Source: Pseudomonas costantinii (GTDB lineage: Bacteria; Pseudomonadota; Gammaproteobacteria; Pseudomonadales; Pseudomonadaceae). From it: DNA of 64,000 nucleotides. The notes beneath the pieces are model-generated. The model was given only the letters and a program-made list of their open reading frames with translations, did no database searches and was not told the origin of the DNA. The stretch lies in assembly GCF_001870435.1 (NCBI RefSeq), contig NZ_MDDR01000052.1, positions 94,890 through 158,889 on the forward strand, given 5' to 3'. Of this stretch, positions 1 through 8,485 are shown one piece after another. Both the position numbers and the translations under genes were made by a program. The first letter of the stretch is position 1; every line of letters starts with the position of its first letter.

Positions 1-926
1 TCACGCCGGATAACCTGACCATCACCGTTTCGGTCGGCGAGTCGCTGTTCGATGAGCGCTTCGGCCTCACTGCCGTCAAACCCAAGCGCCTGAGCCGCAT
101 GGTTGGGTTCCCCAACGACGCCTTGGACCCGGCGCAGTGCCACGGCGACTTGAGCCTGCAATTTTGCTCCAACACAACGGACACCAATATCCACGCCCTG
201 CGCGACATCGTGAAGAACCTGCCGGACCTGCTGCTGGTGCGCTGGAAACAGGAAGGCAGTGTGCCGCCCCAGGCCCCTGCCCGTCCGGGTGAACCTGCAC
301 AAAGCGCGCGTAACTTCCTGGGCTTTCGTGACGGTTCGGCCAACCCGAACTCCAACGATGACAAGGCCATGGACCAGATCGTCTGGGTACAACCTGCCAG
401 CGACGAACCCGCCTGGGCTGCCAATGGCAGCTATCAAGCCGTGCGGATCATCCGCAACTTCGTCGAGCGCTGGGACCGCACCCCGCTGCAAGAACAGGAA
501 AGCATCATCGGTCGCGTCAAACCCACCGGTGCGCCGATGGATGGCGAGAAAGAAACCCAGGTTCCCGATTACAGCAAGGACCCGGAAGGCAAGTTGACCA
601 AACTCGATGCCCACATCCGCCTGGCCAACCCACGTACCGCGCAGACCCAGGCCAATCTGATCCTGCGTCGGCCGTTCAACTACTCCAACGGCGTCAACAA
701 AAACGGTCAACTGGACATGGGGCTGTTGTTCATCTGCTACCAGGCTGACCTGGAGAAAGGCTTTATCAGCGTGCAAACCCGGCTCAACGGCGAGCCCCTG
801 GAGGAATACCTCAAGCCGGTCGGCGGCGGGTACTTCTTCACCTTGCCGGGGGTCACCCATCCTGCGGATTTCATTGGGCGCACGCTGCTCGCTGCAACGC
901 ACCCTAAAACCACTGCCAAGACCTAA
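1..926 (+). CDS. efeB: Deferrochelatase/peroxidase EfeB (5' end outside window)
   Basis: The reading frame is open from the first bases of the window, so the start lies upstream; an ATG at 99 is internal. EfeB is a periplasmic haem-containing DyP-type peroxidase of the EfeUOB ferrous iron uptake system, also reported to release iron from haem. Visible family marks are the GFRDGSANPN loop (the GxxDG motif of DyP peroxidases) and the later DAHIRLANPR stretch, which holds the expected proximal haem histidine. The stop is at 924-926. The EfeO-like gene follows 26 bp downstream on the same strand, so the two probably share a transcript. The Tat signal expected for EfeB is in the missing part. Confidence 0.93.
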   Translation, partial: TPDNLTITVSVGESLFDERFGLTAVKPKRLSRMVGFPNDALDPAQCHGDLSLQFCSNTTDTNIHALRDIVKNLPDLLLVRWKQEGSVPPQAPARPGEPAQSARNFLGFRDGSANPNSNDDKAMDQIVWVQPASDEPAWAANGSYQAVRIIRNFVERWDRTPLQEQESIIGRVKPTGAPMDGEKETQVPDYSKDPEGKLTKLDAHIRLANPRTAQTQANLILRRPFNYSNGVNKNGQLDMGLLFICYQADLEKGFISVQTRLNGEPLEEYLKPVGGGYFFTLPGVTHPADFIGRTLLAATHPKTTAKT

Positions 927-952
927 AACAAACCCAGAGCGGAAAACGTCCC

Positions 953-1771
953 ATGAAGAAGTCGACTATCGCGTTGTCGTTGTTAATGACCCTTTCACCG
1001 CTGGCAGCGTTCGCCGCTACCGCGCCGCTGGACCTGGTAGGCCCGGTCTCGGACTACAAGATCTACGTCACCGAAGAAATCGGTGAGCTGGTCACCCAGA
1101 CCAAAGCGTTCACCGACGCCATCAACAAAGGCGACCTGGCCACCGCCCAGAAGCTCTACGCACCGACCCGTGTGCACTATGAGTCCATCGAGCCGATCGC
1201 CGAGCTGTTCAGCGACCTCGACGCCTCCATCGACTCGCGTGTCGACGACCACGAAAAAGGCGTGAAGGCCGATGACTTCACCGGTTTCCACCGCATCGAG
1301 TACACCCTGTTCTCCGAGAAGACCACCAAAGGCCTCGAAGCGCTGACTGCCAAGCTCAACAGCGACGTCAACGACCTGAAAACCCGCGTTGACGGCCTGA
1401 CCTTCCCACCGGAGAAAGTCGTCGGCGGCGCTGCTGCACTGCTGGAAGAAGTCGCCGCCACCAAGATCTCCGGTGAAGAAGACCGCTACAGCCACACCGA
1501 CCTGTATGACTTCCAGGGCAACATCGACGGCGCGAAGAAAATCGTCGACCTGTTCCGTGGCCAGATCGAGAAGCAAGACAAAGTCTTCCTGGCCAAGGTC
1601 GACAAGAACTTTGCCGCCGTGGACAAGATCCTCGCCAAGTACAAGACCAAGGATGGCGGTTTTGAGACCTACGACAAGGTCAAGGAAAACGACCGCAAGG
1701 CCCTGGTGGGTCCGGTCACCACCCTGGCGGAAGACCTGTCGACCCTGCGCGGCAAGCTGGGTTTGAACTGA
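953..1771 (+). CDS. efeO: EfeO-like imelysin-family (M75) periplasmic iron-uptake protein
   Basis: A 272-aa protein with a Sec signal peptide (KK, hydrophobic core, cleavage after AFA near residue 22). The rest is the helical imelysin/EfeO domain and includes the HRIEYTLF segment (HxxE motif of the family, thought to bind metal). It is the shorter EfeO/EfeM type; no N-terminal cupredoxin domain is visible. It would bind iron in the periplasm and work with EfeB, encoded just upstream. The start follows AGCGGAAAACGTCCC, a weak ribosome site, and is supported by the signal peptide. A 10-bp perfect inverted repeat lies after the stop. Confidence 0.9.
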   Translation: MKKSTIALSLLMTLSPLAAFAATAPLDLVGPVSDYKIYVTEEIGELVTQTKAFTDAINKGDLATAQKLYAPTRVHYESIEPIAELFSDLDASIDSRVDDHEKGVKADDFTGFHRIEYTLFSEKTTKGLEALTAKLNSDVNDLKTRVDGLTFPPEKVVGGAAALLEEVAATKISGEEDRYSHTDLYDFQGNIDGAKKIVDLFRGQIEKQDKVFLAKVDKNFAAVDKILAKYKTKDGGFETYDKVKENDRKALVGPVTTLAEDLSTLRGKLGLN

Positions 1772-1786
1772 TACCCCCCTCCTCGT

Positions 1787-1819
1787 ATCGCGCATTCGCC
1801 GTTGAGCAAAATGCGCGAT
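1787..1819. terminator. Hairpin between convergent genes
   Basis: ATCGCGCATT (1787-1796) pairs perfectly with AATGCGCGAT (1810-1819) over a 13-nt loop. It sits between the EfeO-like gene and the convergent 1290-aa gene. No long T-run follows on either strand, so termination is inferred from position and stem only. Confidence 0.5.
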
Positions 1820-1836
1820 CGGGGAGTGGCACTCAC

Positions 1837-4800
1837 TTAACTCACAGGAGCGTCCGGCTTGAAGTCTGCAAGCGGTGCTCCGGTGGGTTTGCGAGAGACA
1901 GGATCAATGGCGTACCAGTTGCCGTTCACTTGCACGGCATACAACGCGCAACTTTGACTGACGCCCACCCGGCGCTCCGGGTAGGCGCTCGCTGCCTGAC
2001 CCGCCGCAACGGGGGCCAGAGTGTCGTACACCCCCAGCCCCCAACGGCACTTCTCAAAAGCGGTAGTGGCCATAAAAACGCCTTCGCCCATGTTAACCAA
2101 CTCACCGGCCAACACTTTCTTGGCGGCGGCTATCAATTTAGGACCAGCCTTCAGTACATCAACTGCACCATCAAGTGGGTTGAACAGGCTACGAAAAAAT
2201 GGCGTGGCCCCCGTCATAGCCCCCATCCTGAACGCGCGCGTGCCGAACGGAACAACCGCTTTGAGGCCCTTGTAAAAGTTTTTGGCACCCGCAATCCCCC
2301 CCGTGACTGCAAATGATGCGAAATCGATCAACAGCCCCTTGAGCCCGGCACCAAAGTTCCCGTCGGCAATATCGGCGATAGCACCCACGAACGGAATCAA
2401 GCTCAATACCGTCTTCAGGTTATCCTTGGTAAAGACTTTCCCGGAATCAAACGGGTAGCTGCGTCTTTTCTGCAGTGCCGTGGGTTGGTTGGCGTACTCA
2501 ACCAGCGGCTCACGTTTCACATCGAACGTGGCGTCAACGACCGCCTTGGCAATATCGCGAGTTTTAGTTGAGGACCAACTATTGGGCGTAAATCCGGGCG
2601 CTTGGGCAAAACGCAGCGTCTGAGCGCGGCCAGGCAGCGTCTCCCCGAACTTTTCGATGATTGCGTTCGTACGGACCCCGGGGCGGGGTTGATCCCCAGT
2701 TTGATAAGCCTGCAGGTCAAAATCCACCGGTGCCGTCTTGCGAAAGTCCTCTCTGCTGTAGCTGAAGCCGGGGCCGGGTACCTGGCCCTTTTGAATCACC
2801 CCGTTCAGCTCAAGCTTCGAGAACACTAAATAACGCTTATACATTTTCATTGAGCCCGGAAACATTTCCAGATAGGTATAACCATCCGTTGTCCCCTCGG
2901 TTTTATAGCGCAACAGAACGCCTCGTCTGGCCCTCTTTTCAGACACTTTCGAGTCTTTTCCCTGGTCCTGATCCAAAGGCTCTCCGGTCTCTTCACGCAA
3001 GGTGAAGATCTCCACATCGCCAGCCTCCAGGCCTTTGCGCACGTCCAACGGCGCGTTGGCGATCATCAGCCGAATCATCGTTTCGTGCGCAGTTCGGCTG
3101 TCGGCCAGGTACTGATCCACAGCTGGCCCTACCAATGGGGGTATCTGCGGCAGGCTCTTGATTCTCTCGTTGAAGGTTTCCTGAGAAATTTTGGGGTGGC
3201 TAAATTTGTATTTTTTTTCGCCGGACACCAGCTCATTAAGCCACTTCTGGAAAGTGAAAAGCGGGTCAAGTTTTGCTTGCCCGGCCAGGATCACTTCGGT
3301 CAACAGCGGTTGACGTGTTTCCAGGTGCGCGTGTTGCCTCGGGTTAAAAGGCACGTTGGTATCGAGTTCAAGTTTGAATCGACGAATTTCATCCTTGGTC
3401 ATTTCAGGAAACAGCACGGCCAGTTGATCAACCAGCAAGCTTGTCTGGTTCACAGGCTCGCGTGTCATGCTCTGGAATGCGTTGTAGACGCTACTCTCCC
3501 GGTCTGCGAACGCCTGAGCGGCGGCTTTGTAATCCCCTGGGGAGTAACGTCCATCAGATGTCTTGGGGAAGACACCATTCATCACTGCCCAATCCAGCAA
3601 GGGCGGCGCCCCAATGGTCTTGATCAGTTGTTCTTGCTCGGCTCCCATTGGATCGAGCCGTGCAAGGGTTTGAGCCTGAGTAATGTTCAATGATCGGGAG
3701 CTGCCTGCTCCACCGAGTGTTTCTGCCATGGCACAGCCAAGACGCAGGTTCATCCAGGACACCGAACCGATGCTGACTTGCCCAGGCGATAGCTTGAGAG
3801 CTGCCGGAGCATCTGATGGCAAGGCAGGATCGGGCTTGAGCAGGAACTCAGGCGCCGCTTGCGCCAGCAACATATGGGCGATCAGGGAGGCCGTTTTGGC
3901 ATTGGCACCTTTGCTTTTCAAGTGAGTTTCGACGTCGCCCCTCACTTCATCCAGCGTGCGACCAAGATTGCCGGGCTGATAGATCTCGTACCCGGCCACC
4001 ACCCCCGGCTTGCCGGGCATCTGCGTGGTAACGCTCGCCTTGATGGCCGACGCCAACAGTTGATGACGGGTTGCTCTAGAAAGGGGTTTACCATCAGCAA
4101 CCTCGACCATATTCAGCAAAACTGCCAATTCCTGCGCTTTGGCGGTGCCTTGGGGAGAATCGAAAAACACTTGAAGCTGCAAGTGTGGGTCATTCGGCAA
4201 GTCTTGCCGGCTCATATGACTAACCAACAGTTGGGTGACCGACCCAACCCCTGTGGACTTTTCCCTCAACACCGCAAAATCGCTGGATGACAGCGCTCCC
4301 GGCGCCCAGGCATACGGCGACAGGCCTGCGTAATCCCCCACCACGGGGGATGGCGGCAGCTTACTGGTCAGCCAGCCGATCACTGAATTCAGTTCTGTCG
4401 CCGTACCAGGGGAGCCGAGCCCGGAGAATTCCAGTACCTGCCGCACGTCGTACGTCGCCGAAGCGTACAAGGCATTCCCGGTGGTTCTACTCATGGCCAC
4501 AAGCTGATCAAATTCCGCACTGAGCTTATTGATAGCGGCTTTTTCGGCTGGATTACCGCCCACACTGACCTTGCTGATCTCATCCTCCAGGTAGCGCTGC
4601 AAGGACACCCACTGATTGCCGGAATCGCGCAGTTCAAGGTTGCCGTCGGATATTCTGTAAACATTTTCACCCGCGCCGAACCCGATTTTCTCGATAAACG
4701 CCTTGAAAACCGGCGCTGCCAGCCAGTCGACAAAACGATCACGGGGCACTTGGCTTTTTTGCGCCAGGGACGACTCTGGGTAAATAACTGCGCGCTGCTG

Positions 4801-5709
4801 GCTCAAATCAGATACCCCTTGCTCCCCCTTTTCCTTGAGCAGCGCTTGCAGTTGTGATGCCAGACGCGACCGAACGTCGATGTCGCTGGTTTTCTGCTGA
4901 AGTTGTTCGAATTGCAGGCGCCAATGACTGCGTTTTTCGTCAGATATCGCCGGCCAACCTTCCTTCGTCAGCAGATCGTAAATCCTCGTTCTGTCTTCCT
5001 GGCGTTTGGGGGCTTCAAGCCCGTAAAAATTAAACAGAACGTTTGCATCAAGAAACTCACCGGTTTTTTCCAGTGGCAGTGCAACCCCGATATAACCAGA
5101 ATGCAATGCCTTCACCGCTTCGCTGACTGCAGCACCAACCTCCCACCAACCGGACCCATCTGTGGTGGTAAACCTGCGTATGACCTTTTCGCCGTCGACC
5201 TCCACTACGCCCTCCACCGCGTCGCTGAACACCCGCACGGTCGATACATCCAGGCCTTTGGATTTGAGCCAGGCCTGCACTTGAGGCTCACGTACCGAGT
5301 CCTTGAAGGTATCAACGAAGGGTTTGATAGAGGCGTTCGCGGGAATGGGGTTGGCATTGAGCTTGCCGGTCTTGAGCCAGTGAGCCAGTGCTTTGCGCGC
5401 TTTAACGTCGGCTTTTTCGGCGGCAGATGGGGCTGGAAAAACATGGCTATTACGCTGGGGACCTGCCGTTTGCAGTGTATCGCCAGGCGGAACCTCGCGT
5501 TTCTGCCGGGCCTGTGATTGATCAAGCCTTAATTGCGTCAGCTGTCCGTCCCGCTGTTTGGGGACGCCCGAAACACCCATCCGTTCAGTCTCACCTGGAC
5601 TGTCCTGCGCCCCTGGCGCAGTGGACGGGTTATGTACTGCCGTGCCACCACTGCCTATCGTCGGGGTACGAGAAGGCATGGCCCTATTGCTTACAGTGCT
5701 TACCGACAT
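1837..5709 (-). CDS. Large (1290 aa) effector- or toxin-like protein of unknown function
   Basis: A 1290-aa protein with no N-terminal signal peptide. Its first ~80 residues are Ser/Thr/Pro/Gly-rich and look disordered, as in secreted effectors. Most of the rest is helical. Around residues 1120-1200 there is a Gly/Ala-rich hydrophobic stretch (LSLIPFVGAIADIADG, then ASFAVTGGIAGA) that could insert in membranes. The C-terminus ends in a repeat-like part (YAVQVNGNWYAIDPVSRKPTG). The architecture recalls the very large dermonecrotic-toxin-like proteins common in fluorescent pseudomonads; that link is from memory and no catalytic motif was recognised. AGAGAA lies just upstream of the ATG. It is a monocistronic gene between converging efeO and codirectional pssA. 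Confidence 0.8.
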   Translation of the reverse strand: MSVSTVSNRAMPSRTPTIGSGGTAVHNPSTAPGAQDSPGETERMGVSGVPKQRDGQLTQLRLDQSQARQKREVPPGDTLQTAGPQRNSHVFPAPSAAEKADVKARKALAHWLKTGKLNANPIPANASIKPFVDTFKDSVREPQVQAWLKSKGLDVSTVRVFSDAVEGVVEVDGEKVIRRFTTTDGSGWWEVGAAVSEAVKALHSGYIGVALPLEKTGEFLDANVLFNFYGLEAPKRQEDRTRIYDLLTKEGWPAISDEKRSHWRLQFEQLQQKTSDIDVRSRLASQLQALLKEKGEQGVSDLSQQRAVIYPESSLAQKSQVPRDRFVDWLAAPVFKAFIEKIGFGAGENVYRISDGNLELRDSGNQWVSLQRYLEDEISKVSVGGNPAEKAAINKLSAEFDQLVAMSRTTGNALYASATYDVRQVLEFSGLGSPGTATELNSVIGWLTSKLPPSPVVGDYAGLSPYAWAPGALSSSDFAVLREKSTGVGSVTQLLVSHMSRQDLPNDPHLQLQVFFDSPQGTAKAQELAVLLNMVEVADGKPLSRATRHQLLASAIKASVTTQMPGKPGVVAGYEIYQPGNLGRTLDEVRGDVETHLKSKGANAKTASLIAHMLLAQAAPEFLLKPDPALPSDAPAALKLSPGQVSIGSVSWMNLRLGCAMAETLGGAGSSRSLNITQAQTLARLDPMGAEQEQLIKTIGAPPLLDWAVMNGVFPKTSDGRYSPGDYKAAAQAFADRESSVYNAFQSMTREPVNQTSLLVDQLAVLFPEMTKDEIRRFKLELDTNVPFNPRQHAHLETRQPLLTEVILAGQAKLDPLFTFQKWLNELVSGEKKYKFSHPKISQETFNERIKSLPQIPPLVGPAVDQYLADSRTAHETMIRLMIANAPLDVRKGLEAGDVEIFTLREETGEPLDQDQGKDSKVSEKRARRGVLLRYKTEGTTDGYTYLEMFPGSMKMYKRYLVFSKLELNGVIQKGQVPGPGFSYSREDFRKTAPVDFDLQAYQTGDQPRPGVRTNAIIEKFGETLPGRAQTLRFAQAPGFTPNSWSSTKTRDIAKAVVDATFDVKREPLVEYANQPTALQKRRSYPFDSGKVFTKDNLKTVLSLIPFVGAIADIADGNFGAGLKGLLIDFASFAVTGGIAGAKNFYKGLKAVVPFGTRAFRMGAMTGATPFFRSLFNPLDGAVDVLKAGPKLIAAAKKVLAGELVNMGEGVFMATTAFEKCRWGLGVYDTLAPVAAGQAASAYPERRVGVSQSCALYAVQVNGNWYAIDPVSRKPTGAPLADFKPDAPVS

Positions 5710-5885
5710 GTCAAGTTCTCTTCACGGTTGAGATCGCAAGAGTTCTTGTCCTTAAGAACCATCAACCGGAAGACTATGAGGTCAGATCATTCGAACCTGT
5801 AGGAGCAGTCCGAATGCGCAGCACGGACTGGGCCGAAAGCCGGCAGCGCCAGTGTAGGCGCTACCTCAGAGGGGCAATGTAATAG

Positions 5886-7229
5886 TTACAAAATGCGATA
5901 CAGCAACCGCTCGATCCGCACTCGGCTGACACGGCGCAGGAACTTGCCGACCGCTTGCGGATAATCCATCAGTGTCTGCAACTGCTGGTAACCCTCAATG
6001 CGCGTGGTGTGCTGGAAAATCTGCGTCAGTTCCTGCGCTCGCGGCACCAACCACTGCCCCTGCGGATCATCGATCAGCAAGCCATTTTCCAGGTCGAGCC
6101 GGAACGCACGCGGGTTGAGGTTGTTACCGGTGAGCAAGGTGTAACGCTGATCAACCCACATGCCCTTGAGGTGATAGGTGTTGTCGCCGTCGCGCCACAG
6201 GTGCAAGTTCAACTGGCCGCTGTCGATCATCGGCTGATGACGTTTGGCGAAGCGGCGCAGGCTGATTTCATACAGGTAAGGCAGTGCCGAAATCACCTTG
6301 AACGGTTCGCTGGGCGGGATGTAGAAATCGTTGGCGGTTTTGTCGCCGACGATGATATCGACCTTCACTCCACGCGCCAGAGCCCGGTTGATTTCCCGGG
6401 TCACCGGCAATGGCAGGTTGAAGTACGGCGTACAGATGGTCAGTTGATGCTGGGCGCTGGCGATCAGTTCCAGAATCACGCGGTTCAGCGGGTTGTTCTT
6501 GCCCACACCGAGCAACGGGCTGACTGACAGGTGGCCATTGGGCAGCTGCCCTGCCGTGGTGTCGTAGGCCGCGTGCTTCAAACGGCTGCGCAAGTCGCCG
6601 ATATCGTTGCGCAGGCTGCGAGTGGTGGGCGGGTTCGGCAGATCGAGGCGATGTACCGCCTTGGATGCAACAAGCCCATGCTCGATCAGGTGTTGCATCG
6701 AATCGGCCAGCGGCTGGCTGTGGATCAGGTGATAGCGGTCAAAACGGTACTTGTCGAACTTGTGCAGGTACACATTGTTCAGGCTCGCGCCGCTGTACAA
6801 CACACTGTCGTCGATCACAAAGCCCTTGAGATGCAACACACCAAACAGCTCGCGGGTCTGCACCGGCACACCATATACCGGCACTTCACTGTCGTGGGAC
6901 TGGGTCATGGCCTGGTACCAGGCGCTGTTGCCCGGCTGCTTGCCGGCACCGATCAGCCCGCGCTGAGCGCGCAGACAGTCGACCACCACCACGATGTCCA
7001 GTTCAGGTCGTGCTGCCTTGGCCGCGTGCAAGGCGTCGTAGATCTCCTGCCCCGCTTCGTCCTGCTGCAAGTACAGCGCAACGATGTAGATACGCCGGGT
7101 GGCCTGGGGAATTTTCTCCAGCAGACAGCGGCGAAACTCAGCCGCGCCGGACAGCACCTCGATGGCGTCGGCAGACAGCGGAAAACTACGCAGTTTGGGT
7201 AGCAGGGAGCGTTTGAAGAACGACGGCAT
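5886..7229 (-). CDS. pssA: CDP-diacylglycerol--serine O-phosphatidyltransferase
   Basis: A 447-aa phospholipase D superfamily enzyme that makes phosphatidylserine from CDP-diacylglycerol and serine, the first committed step to phosphatidylethanolamine. Both HKD motifs are present: HLKGFVIDDSVLYSGASLNN near residues 155-175 and HLKGMWVDQRYTLLTGNNLN near 350. The length matches gammaproteobacterial PssA (about 450 aa). The enzyme is a peripheral inner-membrane protein. It is divergent from the TetR gene at 7355, with roughly 90 bp between them. Confidence 0.95.
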   Translation of the reverse strand: MPSFFKRSLLPKLRSFPLSADAIEVLSGAAEFRRCLLEKIPQATRRIYIVALYLQQDEAGQEIYDALHAAKAARPELDIVVVVDCLRAQRGLIGAGKQPGNSAWYQAMTQSHDSEVPVYGVPVQTRELFGVLHLKGFVIDDSVLYSGASLNNVYLHKFDKYRFDRYHLIHSQPLADSMQHLIEHGLVASKAVHRLDLPNPPTTRSLRNDIGDLRSRLKHAAYDTTAGQLPNGHLSVSPLLGVGKNNPLNRVILELIASAQHQLTICTPYFNLPLPVTREINRALARGVKVDIIVGDKTANDFYIPPSEPFKVISALPYLYEISLRRFAKRHQPMIDSGQLNLHLWRDGDNTYHLKGMWVDQRYTLLTGNNLNPRAFRLDLENGLLIDDPQGQWLVPRAQELTQIFQHTTRIEGYQQLQTLMDYPQAVGKFLRRVSRVRIERLLYRIL

Positions 7230-7318
7230 AAGGCTCGCAATGGGTCGAATCCGAAGAGGCCCCGAGCTTACACCATGGGGCTGATCAGGTCTCGTTGCTC
7301 GGCATGGAAAAAAGTTTA

Positions 7319-7347
7319 TTGACCAAGAAGAACGATCGTTCTACTGT
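7319..7347 (+). promoter_or_regulatory. Promoter with palindromic TetR operator in the spacer
   Basis: TTGACC (7319-7324), a 17-bp spacer and TACTGT (7342-7347) form a sigma70-type promoter. The perfect 14-bp palindrome AGAACGATCGTTCT (7329-7342) fills the spacer, the typical position for repression by a TetR dimer. It lies just before the TetR gene, so autoregulation is inferred. Confidence 0.7.
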
Positions 7348-7354
7348 GCAATTC

Positions 7355-7918
7355 ATGAATGACATGACCCGCAGTGAAACCCGCGACATTATCCTCGACG
7401 TCACCGAGAAGTTGATCTATCGCCATGGCATCGCCGCCACGGGCATGGATTTGCTGGTGAAAACCGCCGGTGTCTCGCGCAAGAGTATTTACCGTTACTT
7501 CGCCAACAAAGACGAGTTGGTGATCGCCGCCCTGCAACGCCGCGACGAACGTTGGATGCAGTGGCTGCGCGGCGAGGTGGAACGCAGCAAAGGCAGTGGC
7601 GAACGCCTGCTGGCGCTGTTCAGTGCCCTCAAGGCCTGGTTTGGTTCGGACGATTTTCGCGGCTGCGCCTTCATCAATACCAGTGGTGAAACCGGCGACC
7701 CGCACAACCCGGTGCGTCTACTGGCTAAAGCCCATAAACAGAAACTGTTCGAGTACGCACTTGAACTGTGTGAAGCACATGGCACCCCCGATCCCGAGCG
7801 GCAGGCCGCGCAACTGCTGATCCTGATCGATGGCGCCATTACTGTTGCCCTGGTGATGGGCGACTCAACAGCTGCTGATAATGCGCAATGCATGGCGCAA
7901 ATATTACTGGGACTTTGA
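7355..7918 (+). CDS. TetR-family transcriptional regulator
   Basis: A regulator of about 187 aa with an N-terminal TetR helix-turn-helix (LIYRHGIAATGMDLLVKTAGVSRKSIYRYFANKDELV) and a C-terminal ligand domain resembling TetR_C proteins of pseudomonads. The frame is open further upstream (TTG 7295, ATG 7304), but those starts would put a promoter and a perfect operator inside the coding region. ATG 7355 (MNDMTRSETRD) or ATG 7364 is therefore preferred. No ribosome site precedes 7355, so a leaderless message is possible. The downstream DUF1348 gene at 7974 is probably cotranscribed and is the best candidate target. Confidence 0.88.
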   Translation: MNDMTRSETRDIILDVTEKLIYRHGIAATGMDLLVKTAGVSRKSIYRYFANKDELVIAALQRRDERWMQWLRGEVERSKGSGERLLALFSALKAWFGSDDFRGCAFINTSGETGDPHNPVRLLAKAHKQKLFEYALELCEAHGTPDPERQAAQLLILIDGAITVALVMGDSTAADNAQCMAQILLGL

Positions 7919-7973
7919 ACGCAAAAACCTCGCAACTTTCGATAAAAACTTACTTGTTTTCAGGAGCTGCCAG

Positions 7974-8453
7974 ATGTCATCTACCGTAGAAGTACGTCCG
8001 CCGTTACCGCCATTTACCCGCCAGTCAGCCATCGAAAAAGTGCGCCTGGCCGAAGACGGCTGGAACTCCCGGGACCCGCAACGCGTGTCCCTGGCCTACA
8101 CCCTGGACACCCAGTGGCGTAATCGCGCTGAATTCGCCCATAACCGAGAAGAAGCCAAGGGCTTCCTCACCCGTAAATGGGCCAAGGAATTGGATTATCG
8201 GCTGATCAAGGAATTATGGGCGTTCACCGACAACCGTATTGCCGTGCGCTACGCCTATGAATGGCACGACGATTCCGGCAACTGGTTCCGTTCTTATGGC
8301 AATGAGAACTGGGAGTTCGACGAGAACGGTTTGATGGCTAACCGCTTTGCCTGCATCAATGACCTGCCGATCAAGGAAAGCGAGCGTAAGTTCCGTTGGC
8401 CGCTGGGCAGGCGCCCGGATGAGCATCCGGGGCTGTCTGAGCTGGGCCTGTAA
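7974..8453 (+). CDS. DUF1348 / NTF2-like (SnoaL-fold) protein
   Basis: A 159-aa protein of the DUF1348 nuclear-transport-factor-2-like family: ESAIEKVRLAEDGWNSRDPQ-type start, then WRNRAEF and the W-rich core (FTDNRIAVRYAYEWHDDSGNWFRSYGNENWEF). The fold usually makes small cone-shaped dimers that bind or modify small molecules; the substrate is unknown. ATG 7974 is chosen because CAGGAG lies 8 nt upstream; the frame is open from 7881, overlapping the TetR gene. It lies 55 bp after the TetR gene and is followed by a strong terminator. Confidence 0.88.
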   Translation: MSSTVEVRPPLPPFTRQSAIEKVRLAEDGWNSRDPQRVSLAYTLDTQWRNRAEFAHNREEAKGFLTRKWAKELDYRLIKELWAFTDNRIAVRYAYEWHDDSGNWFRSYGNENWEFDENGLMANRFACINDLPIKESERKFRWPLGRRPDEHPGLSELGL

Positions 8454-8460
8454 TTCGGTT

Positions 8461-8485
8461 GGGGCCGGTATGCCGGCCCCTCTTT
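8461..8485. terminator. Bidirectional terminator
   Basis: GGGGCCGG (8461-8468) pairs with CCGGCCCC (8473-8480) over a 4-nt loop, followed by TCTTT. It separates the convergent DUF1348 and PQQ dehydrogenase genes. Confidence 0.75.

Noticed and set aside
995..1795. 266-aa minus-strand frame opposite EfeO
   Set aside because: Shadow of a well supported imelysin gene.
3085..3693. 202-aa plus-strand open frame inside the 1290-aa gene
   Set aside because: Antisense shadow in a high-GC gene; the minus frame is continuous and longer.
5800..5880. REP element
   Set aside because: Only short TGTAGGAGC-like pieces occur, without the full stem or inverted pair.
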